Origin: Acidiluteibacter sp965660325
GTDB lineage: Bacteria > Bacteroidota > Bacteroidia > Flavobacteriales_E > Vicingaceae
NCBI GenBank assembly: GCA_965660325.1
Contig: CBFHZL010000024.1
Span: 1-25,752 of the forward strand
Length of the DNA: 25,752 nucleotides
Reading direction: 5' to 3'
The position numbers were made by a program, and so were the translations under genes. How positions within the stretch are numbered: position 1 is the first letter of the stretch; every line of letters begins with the position of its first letter. The notes beneath the pieces are model-generated. The model had not been told where the DNA came from, made no database searches, and saw nothing but the letters and a program-made list of their open reading frames with translations. Shown here piece after piece: positions 9,383 through 16,426 of this stretch.

Positions 9383-9573
9383 GGATTATGGTTTTTATCT
9401 GATTGTTCCCGATTGATTTCGGTTTTAGTATTTACTTTATCGTCAAAGAGCATTCTAACAGAAGGCGTATAGTCATCGTCATACTGTCCTGCTCTTACCG
9501 ACCAGATAAAGGCTGCTAAAAAACCGATAGCAACGGCTAAACTGGCAAGGATTAAAATGATTAAAACACTCAT
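9379..9573 (-). CDS. ccoS: CcoS, small cbb3 oxidase maturation protein
   Basis: 64 residues: an N-terminal membrane helix (about 3-25), then the CcoS pattern FIWSVRAGQYDD (22-33), and a charged tail. The family is required for cofactor insertion into cbb3 oxidase. It is the first gene of the operon, 17 nt downstream of a probable -7 element and 54 nt below the centre of an FNR-like box. Its stop overlaps the ccoNO start (ATGA). Confidence 0.9.
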   Translation of the reverse strand: MSVLIILILASLAVAIGFLAAFIWSVRAGQYDDDYTPSVRMLFDDKVNTKTEINREQSDKNHNP

Positions 9574-9590
9574 AGGATTAAATTATGGTT

Positions 9591-9634
9591 CAAAGTTGCG
9601 CCAATGGTACTTTTAAAAAAATGACATTTATCAT
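9591..9634 (-). promoter_or_regulatory. Probable Fnr-activated promoter of the cco operon
   Basis: Read on the minus strand: palindrome ATGATAAATGTCAT (9634-9621), exactly 26 nt, then a -7-like CAACTTTG (9598-9591). The core TGAT-N4-GTCA fits the FNR-type TGAT-N4-ATCA at eleven of twelve positions or better. If TTTG lies at about -7 to -4, the palindrome is centred near -41, the classical activating position. The same geometry recurs at 10220-10263 and 13914-13957. Confidence 0.75.
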
Positions 9635-9652
9635 GTTTCAACAAAAAACAAC

Positions 9653-10189
9653 TTATAGTTCGCAACTTTCTGATATACTATCGTATGATGGGGTTTGTTT
9701 GTTTATTGATTTTACTTCAGGGTTAAACACTTTCCATTCTTTAATGCGGTCTACATTTAGGTGAAGGCTTGAAGTTTCCCCACCGCCTGTGTTGGTAATC
9801 CGATGAAATCCCATATTGTCGTTCAAGTAAGTATACTCGCCTTCTTCCACAACGATGGAATTTGTTTTAGTAGCCGAATGTCCATCTGCATCAATTCGGT
9901 AGGATTCGATGGTCAATTGTCCTTTGATTACTTTAAACCAGCTTTCTTGTGATTGGTAGCTGTGAATAGGGGATTGCTGATCTTTATTCCAACACATTAA
10001 TAGTAATTCATATTCATCACAACAACTCAGGCAATTTCTCGTGTAGTGGTCTTCTGCGTAATTACACAATGGCTTCCATTGATCAAATGGTATTTGAACG
10101 GCTTTTAGTATTTCGGTATAACCGCCATATCCTGGGCCTAGGTTTATGTTGTGTTTTAATTCTTCGATGGTTTTTATGGTTGGTATCAT
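9653..10189 (-). CDS. Cysteine dioxygenase-like cupin with altered catalytic residues
   Basis: 178 residues matching the length and motif order of type I cysteine dioxygenase: YTRN (49-52, with R51 aligning to the substrate-binding Arg), ELLLMCW (61-67), SPIHSY (73-78), FKVIKGQL (85-92), GFHR (127-130) and SLHL (141-144). The usual H-x-H iron pair reads H76-S-Y78, so one His ligand is Tyr (codon TAC; CAC would be His). The position of the human crosslink Cys93 is Ser83, and that of Tyr157 after SLHL is Asn145. H76, H129 and H143 are kept. It is therefore a divergent family member whose iron site and substrate are uncertain; L-cysteine oxidation should not be assumed. It lies just upstream of the cco operon on the same strand and has its own Fnr-type promoter. 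Confidence 0.75.
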   Translation of the reverse strand: MIPTIKTIEELKHNINLGPGYGGYTEILKAVQIPFDQWKPLCNYAEDHYTRNCLSCCDEYELLLMCWNKDQQSPIHSYQSQESWFKVIKGQLTIESYRIDADGHSATKTNSIVVEEGEYTYLNDNMGFHRITNTGGGETSSLHLNVDRIKEWKVFNPEVKSINKQTPSYDSISESCEL

Positions 10190-10219
10190 AGTTCAACGGA
10201 TTTAAGTGATTATTATATC

Positions 10220-10263
10220 CAAATTTAGTCGGGTAGGAGTGGGATTAAAATGATAATTGTCAG
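10220..10263 (-). promoter_or_regulatory. Probable Fnr-activated promoter of the cysteine dioxygenase-like gene
   Basis: Minus strand: CTGACAATTATCAT (10263-10250), exactly 26 nt, then TAAATTTG (10227-10220), a full match to the Bacteroidota -7 element TAnnTTTG. TTTG lies 30 nt before the ATG at 10189. The spacing is identical to that of the cco and ccoI promoters. Confidence 0.75.
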
Positions 10264-10664
10264 GTTTGGTAAATTTTTGAAAATATCTACTGCATTGATT
10301 TGGATGTACTTCTGAAAATTATTTTTGAACTTTATTGCCAACGAATGGTAAACGGTATCAATTTTAGGCTTACCTTCGGTTCACCTAATACCTACTCCCT
10401 TAATAGTTTACTCTTAACTATTGTTTGCCTAACTGTCTTTTCTTACGCACTTTTTGCTTATTAGGGTCAGGGTGATTTTTTTGAACGAAATGAATAGTAA
10501 CTAAAGACTAAAAGTTCAATTGCTTTTACATGATCGTCGAACAGTGGCCCGATAGGACGGATTAGTTAAAGGAAGTACGAACAACTTTCGAATACATCTA
10601 CCGCAAAGAAAGCCCTGAAAAGACGATGGAAAGTATGGGATAAGAAACATCTACTACTGAATAT
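10264..10664. other. Non-coding stretch, nothing assignable
   Basis: This is the rest of the 580-nt gap between the cupin gene and the 4HB membrane-protein gene. Frames on both strands are broken by stops. Short protein-like readings exist (for example minus strand 10418-10565 across a T7 run at 10476-10482), but none could be tied to a family. It may be decayed coding sequence. Confidence 0.4.
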
Positions 10665-10750
10665 ATTACCCTTTCAGGGCTTAACTTAATTGCATTATAT
10701 ACCATTGGATTTTATCCTATGAGATTGTATTAGATCCCTTTGGGATTATG
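10665..10750. repeat. Multi-hairpin interspersed-type repeat (REP-like)
   Basis: Three short palindromes stand in a row: CCCT-TTC-AGGG (10669-10679), an imperfect stem CAT-t-GGAT / ATCC-t-ATG (10703-10721), and ATCCC-TTT-GGGAT (10734-10746). Series of this kind (CCCTTTCAGGG followed later by CCCTTTGGG) resemble the short intergenic repeats common in Bacteroidota genomes. An 11-bp segment 10672-10682 is repeated inverted at 10610-10620. It lies 25 nt beyond the stop of the 4HB membrane-protein gene and may help end that transcript. Confidence 0.5.
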
Positions 10751-10770
10751 TTAAAGAAAACAGCCCTCAA

Positions 10771-11352
10771 TCAACTTTTCTTCTTGGGATTATACATCAC
10801 AATAACCTGAATGACAATAGCAAGGAAAGCGAGTAAGTAGATTTCAATTTCCGTAAATAATTCTACCGTATTGATAGCCCGTTTACTAATGGTCATCTGT
10901 CGGCTGCCCTCGTCTAGTTGTATTTTAGACAAGTTGTTGAGGTTGGTTTTAATTTCTTGAATCGTTGAAGAAGTGTAAGTAGGATAGGGGACTTCCTCAT
11001 TATTAAATAGTTCCAAAAGATGGAACTTTAATTGCTCAAAATATTCCAGTTCTTCCTGAGTCAGCTTCGTTTGTTCGTACTGCTCTATTAGTGAGCTAAT
11101 CTGTGTATTAATTTCTTTATTTCTTGATTCAAAAAAACTCGTATCTCTGGTAACATAAGCAAGCTCTTTGTCTTGTACTTTAATCAGTAGTTCTACAATT
11201 AAATCGTGCGCAATTAGTCGATCTTCATAGATGGTAACGACGGAGTCCTTTACTCGAACAAAGTTATTCCGATCAATAATATTGGTACAAACGATAATTA
11301 CGAATACAATGAGGATTCCAAGTACCCATTTGATTTTGTTGTAAATGGCCAT
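10771..11352 (-). CDS. Membrane protein with MCP-type four-helix-bundle sensor domain and no output domain
   Basis: 193 residues from the ATG at 11352; an in-frame ATG at 11403 would add 17 polar residues ahead of the membrane helix and is less likely. The layout is a short basic start, a membrane helix (about 8-26), an extracytoplasmic helical region of about 145 residues opening IDRNN-x-x-VRVKDSV as in MCP four-helix-bundle ligand domains, a second helix (about 167-186), and only a lysine-rich tail PKKKS. No HAMP, kinase, methyl-accepting or cyclase domain follows. It lies about 155 nt downstream of ccoI on the same strand and may share its transcript. The domain call is from pattern only; ligand and partner are unknown. 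Confidence 0.65.
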   Translation of the reverse strand: MAIYNKIKWVLGILIVFVIIVCTNIIDRNNFVRVKDSVVTIYEDRLIAHDLIVELLIKVQDKELAYVTRDTSFFESRNKEINTQISSLIEQYEQTKLTQEELEYFEQLKFHLLELFNNEEVPYPTYTSSTIQEIKTNLNNLSKIQLDEGSRQMTISKRAINTVELFTEIEIYLLAFLAIVIQVIVMYNPKKKS

Positions 11353-11507
11353 ACAGCGGTGCTTTAAAGAGTTTAACTGTAAATATACCGAAAAGTTAGG
11401 CAACGCATTTTACCTAATTGACGATGTAATAATCTGGTTTGTGGTTGTCATGATTAATCCTTGTCCAAACAAACTTGCGATAAAGATGCATGAGAATAAC
11501 CGAGAAG

Positions 11508-13883
11508 CTATTGTATTTTTTTACTTGCTATCCACGTAGCTAGGGTAGAGAATCCGACTACACTGATAGAACTCACTGGCATAAGAATAGCAGCGGCAAC
11601 AGGAGATAACAGTCCTTGAACGGCTAAAAATAAGCCTACACTGTTGTACAGAAAGCTAATGACAAAACTCATCTTTACAATTTGTTTACACGATTGGGCA
11701 AATGCAATAAATCGATCTAACTGATTGAACTGTTCTGCTGCCAAAATCATATCGCATGCAGGAGAGAAGGCATTGACATCTTCTGCTAAAGAAACTCCAA
11801 CATCACTTTTCTTTAGTGCTCCTGCATCGTTTAGTCCGTCTCCAACCATCATCACTTGTGCTCCCTGCTGTTGTAATTGTTCTACAGCATGCATTTTATC
11901 TTGAGGCTGTTGGTTAAACTCCATTTGGCTGCCGGCAGGAAAGTAGGAAGAGAGTGCGCTCCTTTGGTTGTCATTATCGCCTGAAAGTAGTGATAGTTTC
12001 ATCTGTTGGCTCAAATTATTTAGCAGTGGTTTTAATCCTGCTCGGTAGTCGTTTTTAATGGTGTAGTAGCCGACTACTTCTTGATCTATGGCTATAACCA
12101 CGGTGGTATCTTCTTGGTTACTTACATTAGCATTTAGCCATTTAGCAGAGCCCAGTTGGTAGGAATGATCACCTATGTGGCCTTGCAGACCCTTACCGGG
12201 TAATTCTTCAAAATTGCTCATTTCAGAGGGGGTGCCGCCAGTTAGGTACTCATACAGCACTCGGCTTAGTGGATGATTGGATTGTCTGAAAATCGATTTG
12301 ATCGCAGCTTGATGGTCAGCTGACAATTGGTTTCCTGCGTATTCTATGGATTGATTTTTACTGTAAGTTAAAGTTCCAGTTTTATCAAATACAATGTGGT
12401 TGATATCTGCCATATTTTCCACTACTGCAGCATTTCTTAAATAGCAGTTCTTTCTACCCAACCATCGGCTGGCATGTCCGAAGGTGAAGGGAGCTGCTAA
12501 GGCAAGTGCACAAGGGCATGCAACGATGAGCACGGCTGAAACTACTTGTACCACTGCGGTAACTCCATTCGCCCATTGATAGGCTCCTGCGGCTATGGCA
12601 ATGAATAAAATGATAGGGGTAAACCATTGACTAATGCGATCGGTAATTTTAGAAAAGTGGGTAGCATCTTCTTCCTGCGTAAATTGGTCGTTCCACAAGC
12701 CGGTCAATTTACTTTGGGATAGTGGTTTAATAGCTTCTATTTCGATAGCACCACCTTGTTGTTTTCCACCGGCATAAATGCGGTCTCCGGATTCTTTTTT
12801 TATGGGCTTAGATTCTCCTGTAGCAAAACTGTTATCAATTCTACCATCGCCTTTTAGTAGAATTGCATCTACAGGAATTAGCTCGCCATGATGAATCAAT
12901 AATCGGTCCCCTTTTACAATCGTATTAACAGGAATTGATGTTTCATTTCCTTCGCTTATTTTGGTTACGGAAATAGGGAAGTACGACTTGAAATCACGCT
13001 CAAAGGACAACCGATGATAGGTCTTTTCTTGAAAAATTCGACCCAACAGCAGGAAAAAGAGTAAGCCACAAAGGCTATCGAAATAACCTGCTCCAGTTTG
13101 CGAAATGACTTCATAGCCACTTCTGGCATACAAAACTAATATACCCAGAGCAATAGGCACATCAATGTTTAATCGCTTTTTCTTTAAGCTAATCCATGCA
13201 GACTTAAAATAATCCGCACCGCTATAAAAAGCTACAGGTGTAGCAATGATTAAGTTCAAGTAGCCAAACCATATGGCAAAGGCTTCATAGCTTTCTAGGT
13301 CAAGTCCAAAATACTCTGGCAAGCTCAGCAGCATAATGTTACCAAAGGCAAAGCCTGCAAGCCCTACTTGGTATACTAATCGCCGGCTAATCGAACGTTG
13401 TTTCTTTTCCGTTTGATCGAGGTTGATTTCAGGCTCGTACCCTAAGCTTGCTAATAATTCAACCAACGATCGTAGGCTCAAGTCTTGGTTTAAAAAGGTA
13501 AATGAGGCTTCTTTTTTTAGAAAGTTCACGCGACTCTGGGTGATGCTAGGCTCTAACTTGTATAAATTTTCTAATAACCACAAGCAAGAGCTACAATGTA
13601 TTTGGGGCAGATATAGTTGAACTTTACTGACACTGTCATCTTGAAAATCAAGTAACTGCTCTTGAATCGTTTCATTCTCGAGGTACGCAAATTTGTTTTG
13701 CTTGGCTACTTTTGGCGAAATGCCTGGCATTTGCTCTAAACGATAATAATCACATAAGTCATTTTGATTCAACAACTCATAAACCGTTTGGCAACCATTG
13801 CAGCAAAATAGGTTGTTGTCAAACTCCAAGATCTCGTCTTGGCAAGGTTCTCCGCAATGATAGCAGGTAGGGTGTTGATTCAT
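11508..13883 (-). CDS. ccoI: CcoI/FixI copper-translocating P-type ATPase for cbb3 assembly
   Basis: 791 residues. An N-terminal cysteine-rich metal-binding segment (C7, C10, C14, C27, C28, C31) typical of CcoI-type ATPases is followed by an HMA domain with CSSC (97-100) and eight predicted membrane helices. The P-type signatures are TGES (355-358), the ion-path CPC (456-458), phosphorylated D500 in DKTGT, HP (537-538) and GDGLNDAG (681-688). CcoI pumps copper out of the cytoplasm for the CuB site of cbb3 oxidase. It is separate from the ccoS-led operon but carries the same promoter architecture, and it diverges from the fnr-type gene across a 90-nt gap. Confidence 0.95.
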   Translation of the reverse strand: MNQHPTCYHCGEPCQDEILEFDNNLFCCNGCQTVYELLNQNDLCDYYRLEQMPGISPKVAKQNKFAYLENETIQEQLLDFQDDSVSKVQLYLPQIHCSSCLWLLENLYKLEPSITQSRVNFLKKEASFTFLNQDLSLRSLVELLASLGYEPEINLDQTEKKQRSISRRLVYQVGLAGFAFGNIMLLSLPEYFGLDLESYEAFAIWFGYLNLIIATPVAFYSGADYFKSAWISLKKKRLNIDVPIALGILVLYARSGYEVISQTGAGYFDSLCGLLFFLLLGRIFQEKTYHRLSFERDFKSYFPISVTKISEGNETSIPVNTIVKGDRLLIHHGELIPVDAILLKGDGRIDNSFATGESKPIKKESGDRIYAGGKQQGGAIEIEAIKPLSQSKLTGLWNDQFTQEEDATHFSKITDRISQWFTPIILFIAIAAGAYQWANGVTAVVQVVSAVLIVACPCALALAAPFTFGHASRWLGRKNCYLRNAAVVENMADINHIVFDKTGTLTYSKNQSIEYAGNQLSADHQAAIKSIFRQSNHPLSRVLYEYLTGGTPSEMSNFEELPGKGLQGHIGDHSYQLGSAKWLNANVSNQEDTTVVIAIDQEVVGYYTIKNDYRAGLKPLLNNLSQQMKLSLLSGDNDNQRSALSSYFPAGSQMEFNQQPQDKMHAVEQLQQQGAQVMMVGDGLNDAGALKKSDVGVSLAEDVNAFSPACDMILAAEQFNQLDRFIAFAQSCKQIVKMSFVISFLYNSVGLFLAVQGLLSPVAAAILMPVSSISVVGFSTLATWIASKKIQ

Positions 13884-13913
13884 TTATTGTTTATAATTCA
13901 AATGTTAAAGGAG

Positions 13914-13957
13914 CAAAATTGCTTTTATTTTTACTTCTAAAGTATGATATTTGTCAT
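13914..13957 (-). promoter_or_regulatory. Probable Fnr-activated ccoI promoter; box also lies in the leader of the fnr-type gene
   Basis: Minus strand: ATGACAAATATCAT (13957-13944), exactly 26 nt, then CAATTTTG (13921-13914), 30 nt before the ccoI ATG. On the plus strand the same palindrome (extended TATGA/TCATA, 13943-13958) is centred 22 nt before the fnr-type ATG at 13973. It is thus well placed to activate ccoI and to limit expression of the regulator itself. Confidence 0.75.
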
Positions 13958-13972
13958 ATATCTGCATACCCT

Positions 13973-14680
13973 ATGAGCGAAAAAATAGATGTACCAAGTT
14001 GCTCCAAATGTAATGCCAGACATCAGTCTGTATTTTGTAGTTTAAATAGTGAACAACTCATTAATCTAGATGAGGAAAAAGGGTGTGATTTCTATGCAAA
14101 AGGGGAGAAGATATTTAACGAAGGTGGCTACTCTCGAGGTTTGTATTGCGTCAATAAAGGAAAAATCAAATTGATCCGAACTGGACAAACGGGTAAAGAG
14201 CAAATCGTTCGGTTTGCTAAAGCCGGTGATATCATGGGATATAATTCCATGTTGAGCAAAAGACAGTTAAGTTCTTCTGCTATTGCTTTAGAAGATTCTG
14301 CAGTATGTTTTATTCCCGCTGATCAGTTTTTTGAATTAATCAGACAAGAACCAAACTTTAGTTTAAAATTATTAGAATTAACTGCTAAAAATTGGGATGA
14401 AGCATCGCGCTTAATCACTGATATGGCTCAGAAAACTACTCGCCAGCGATTAGCTGAAATGCTGCTTTGGCTCAAAGAAACATTTGGGTTAGATGAGGAT
14501 GATTGTATTGATGTGAAGTTAACCCGAGAAGAGATTGCCAATATGGTGGGTACAGCCACAGAATCATTAATCAGACTTTTAGGTGATTTGAAAAAAAATA
14601 AACTTATTAGCTTAGAAGGAAAGAGAATAAAACTTCTTGATATTCATGGGCTAGTCATGATTGCAGACCTAACCGACTAA
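13973..14680 (+). CDS. Crp/Fnr-family regulator, probable iron-sulfur oxygen sensor of Fnr type
   Basis: 235 residues from the ATG at 13973. An upstream in-frame TTG (13919) would add a hydrophobic stretch encoded by the promoter region and is rejected. N-terminal cysteines C10-x2-C13-x8-C22 precede a cyclic-nucleotide-binding-fold domain, and VCFIP (C112) aligns with MVCEIP of E. coli FNR, whose Cys122 is the fourth cluster ligand. The N-terminal spacing differs from the E. coli C-x2-C-x5-C pattern. The C-terminal HTH (about 183-216) has recognition helix TATESLIRLLG. The Glu (E197) and Arg (R201) that read the TGA core are kept; the E. coli Ser212 position is Ile (I200). It probably controls the nearby cco, ccoI and cupin promoters. 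Its stop abuts the stop of the next gene with no gap. Confidence 0.85.
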   Translation: MSEKIDVPSCSKCNARHQSVFCSLNSEQLINLDEEKGCDFYAKGEKIFNEGGYSRGLYCVNKGKIKLIRTGQTGKEQIVRFAKAGDIMGYNSMLSKRQLSSSAIALEDSAVCFIPADQFFELIRQEPNFSLKLLELTAKNWDEASRLITDMAQKTTRQRLAEMLLWLKETFGLDEDDCIDVKLTREEIANMVGTATESLIRLLGDLKKNKLISLEGKRIKLLDIHGLVMIADLTD

Positions 14681-15202
14681 TCAAAGTTTCTTTAATTCTC
14701 TACGAAGTGTAGCCGCAATTCCTGGGGTTAGATTTTCTATATAATGCGGTTCCGTCAATAACTTTAAGTCTTGCTTTAAATCAGGATACTTTTCAGCTAT
14801 CCTCAACATGGTTTTAAATGCAGTCATTCGAGTTGAAGGGATGCTAGCTAATGTTTCCCATATGGTCATGCAGGCATCAAATAGGTAACCTTCAAAGTCC
14901 TCATTGAGCGGTATGAATTCTATATTTTTTAGTAATTCTCGTTGATGTCCATCTGCCTTTCCTTTTAAAGCTTTTGTAATTAATAAGCCTTTGTCCATTA
15001 ATCGCTTATCGTTTTTTGCAAGGCAATCACGAATAAGCCATGCAGCTCTCCATGCTAGTGGTTCATCGCTACTAATAGAAAACTCAAAAAACTTTTCAAA
15101 TTCTTGATGATTGTTATTCAGTTGGTTTACTATGCGATGTTTTTGATTTTTATCTCTAAATAAAGTACCTAACGCATTTTTTATATCTTCCTCCGTCAGC
15201 AT
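14681..15202 (-). CDS. HEAT-repeat-like alpha-helical protein, function unknown
   Basis: 173 residues, almost wholly alpha-helical, no signal peptide or membrane helix. The segment LAWRAAWLIRDCLAKND (about 49-65) and later helix pairs resemble HEAT/ARM-type repeats of small Bacteroidota proteins. It starts 3 nt after the lipoprotein stop, so the two are likely co-transcribed. No catalytic motif is visible; a protein-protein scaffold role would be a guess. Confidence 0.6.
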   Translation of the reverse strand: MLTEEDIKNALGTLFRDKNQKHRIVNQLNNNHQEFEKFFEFSISSDEPLAWRAAWLIRDCLAKNDKRLMDKGLLITKALKGKADGHQRELLKNIEFIPLNEDFEGYLFDACMTIWETLASIPSTRMTAFKTMLRIAEKYPDLKQDLKLLTEPHYIENLTPGIAATLRRELKKL

Positions 15203-15205
15203 TCT

Positions 15206-15817
15206 TTATTCTGTAATCGAAATTGAGCGAAGTATAGATTCGCTGTCCAATTCAAGGTTGTTAAGCTCATGAGCAATGATGGTTTTTCCAGATATATTTA
15301 AAAAGAAAACCGTTTTGTAGAATACTTCATTCTTATCCGAAAGAAAGAATTTATGCTTCATTTTAACTAAGCTCTTGTCGTCAAATGTTTCAAGTTTGCT
15401 ATCCACCATTTCGATAGTTATAGAAGTGTCTGCCTCCATTACCAAATCGTATTGATAAGCTTGTGCATTTTTTAACTTATTAAACGTTTGATCATTAAAA
15501 ACCGGAGCCCCCAGCGTGTTTAAGAAAAGTAAATAGTGAAACTTGCTGTTTTTGTTCTTAAAAATATCAAGTTGCTGATCTCCTCTTTTTAGGTCGTATA
15601 AAGAACTGATAAGAACACTGTATTTGACATCATCCATTTTTTCTTCTTCGATACCAATCATCTTTTCACTTTCCTGCAGTGTAAAATGAGTCGGTATATC
15701 TGCTGCAATTGGTGCATCGACGAAGGTATACCGTTCTACTTTATGATTATTACAACTGATTAATGCAGCCGAAAAAATCAGTAAGCTAATAAAAAGTGGA
15801 AATGAATTCTTAAACAT
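15206..15817 (-). CDS. Predicted lipoprotein, function unknown
   Basis: 203 residues from the ATG at 15817. A longer in-frame start at 15880 exists but would place 21 residues ahead of an otherwise ideal lipoprotein signal. That signal has a basic start, a hydrophobic core and lipobox A-L-I-S-C with lipidated C22. The mature part is about 180 residues, mixed beta/alpha, and resembles secreted Bacteroidota proteins of unknown function that lack enzymatic signatures. Anchoring to the inner or outer membrane is expected. It is paired with the HEAT-like gene 3 nt downstream. Confidence 0.7.
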   Translation of the reverse strand: MFKNSFPLFISLLIFSAALISCNNHKVERYTFVDAPIAADIPTHFTLQESEKMIGIEEEKMDDVKYSVLISSLYDLKRGDQQLDIFKNKNSKFHYLLFLNTLGAPVFNDQTFNKLKNAQAYQYDLVMEADTSITIEMVDSKLETFDDKSLVKMKHKFFLSDKNEVFYKTVFFLNISGKTIIAHELNNLELDSESILRSISITE

Positions 15818-15913
15818 AGTTTGCTTTTTTGAGTACCTAAAAGTATTCAAAAAAAGCATGATAATCATACGTGAGGTCATTTTAGCTAATGAAAGAAAAA
15901 TGTAATAAACCTC

Positions 15914-16426
15914 TTATTCGAAAACTACATTTTTGATAATTAAATTAAATGATTCCTCTTTTTTGTTTCCGATTAAAAAGGCAATTTCTTCAATTTTTTC
16001 ATTTGTAATTGGGGGTAAATTTAAGCTGCGACCTCTGAAATAGGGCTTAAAGTCAGCGATGTCAAAGGTGAACGTTTGTTCAGTCTTGTCGGTAGTGAAA
16101 TTCATCACATAACTTTCTCTATCACTACTACTTGGTTTTAGTCTAAATTGATATGTTTTTCCATCGCCGACTACAGTTATTGTGCAGGTGGTTGCCTCTT
16201 TATTTACAGGTTGAGATAAAACTGACTTTACCATACAAAACCCACCATTATTCTCTAATGATACTTTTCCTGAGAAGTGCAATCCCCCATCGACTGCTGT
16301 AGTAATTGTTGATGCAGATCTACCGCCCATAACGGTATCATTTACAATTTTCCAATTAGAAGTAGACAGATTGATTGCCATGGTAGAAGAAATTAAAAAT
16401 ATCAGATTAATTAGTTGCAATATCAT
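15914..16426 (-). CDS. CIA30 (NDUFAF1-like) family protein with signal peptide
   Basis: 170 residues. A hydrophobic N-terminus (1-17, ending STMA) looks like a signal peptide, followed at once by the CIA30 hallmark W-x-I-V-NDTVMGGRS (W25, N29-S37) and a galactose-binding-like beta-sandwich. In mitochondria the family assists complex I assembly. Bacterial members are uncharacterised and their export argues against the same job. An internal ATG at residue 16 would give a cytoplasmic form. The gene is divergent from the PorP gene and about 100 nt upstream of the lipoprotein start on the same strand. Confidence 0.8.
   Translation of the reverse strand: MILQLINLIFLISSTMAINLSTSNWKIVNDTVMGGRSASTITTAVDGGLHFSGKVSLENNGGFCMVKSVLSQPVNKEATTCTITVVGDGKTYQFRLKPSSSDRESYVMNFTTDKTEQTFTFDIADFKPYFRGRSLNLPPITNEKIEEIAFLIGNKKEESFNLIIKNVVFE

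Noticed and set aside
9653..10189. Confident naming of the cupin as cysteine dioxygenase (cdo)
   Set aside because: An iron ligand, the crosslink position and the catalytic Tyr position all differ, so activity on cysteine is not supported.
10418..10565. Minus-strand protein-like reading split by a frame change at the T7 run (10476-10482), considered as a frameshifted pseudogene
   Set aside because: Both pieces are short, bounded by stops, and match no family I can name; chance open frames of this size are common.
10530..10690. Plus-strand fragments between 10530 and 10690 considered as an insertion-sequence transposase remnant
   Set aside because: No DDE or other transposase motif, no terminal inverted repeats with target duplication; the 11-bp inverted pair is better explained by the hairpin repeat.
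11404..11507. TCATGAC-containing stretch between ccoI and the 4HB gene, considered as an Fnr-type site
   Set aside because: It lacks the TGA-N6-TCA palindrome and the fixed distance to a TTTG.
13919..13972. TTG at 13919 as start of the Fnr-type regulator
   Set aside because: The extra 18 residues are hydrophobic, unlike the family, and their codons overlap the ccoI promoter and the palindrome; the ATG at 13973 places the cysteines as expected.
15858..15868. ATGATAATCAT upstream of the lipoprotein, considered as a fourth Fnr box
   Set aside because: The spacing between half-sites is one base, not four, and no matching 26-nt-to-TTTG arrangement was found.
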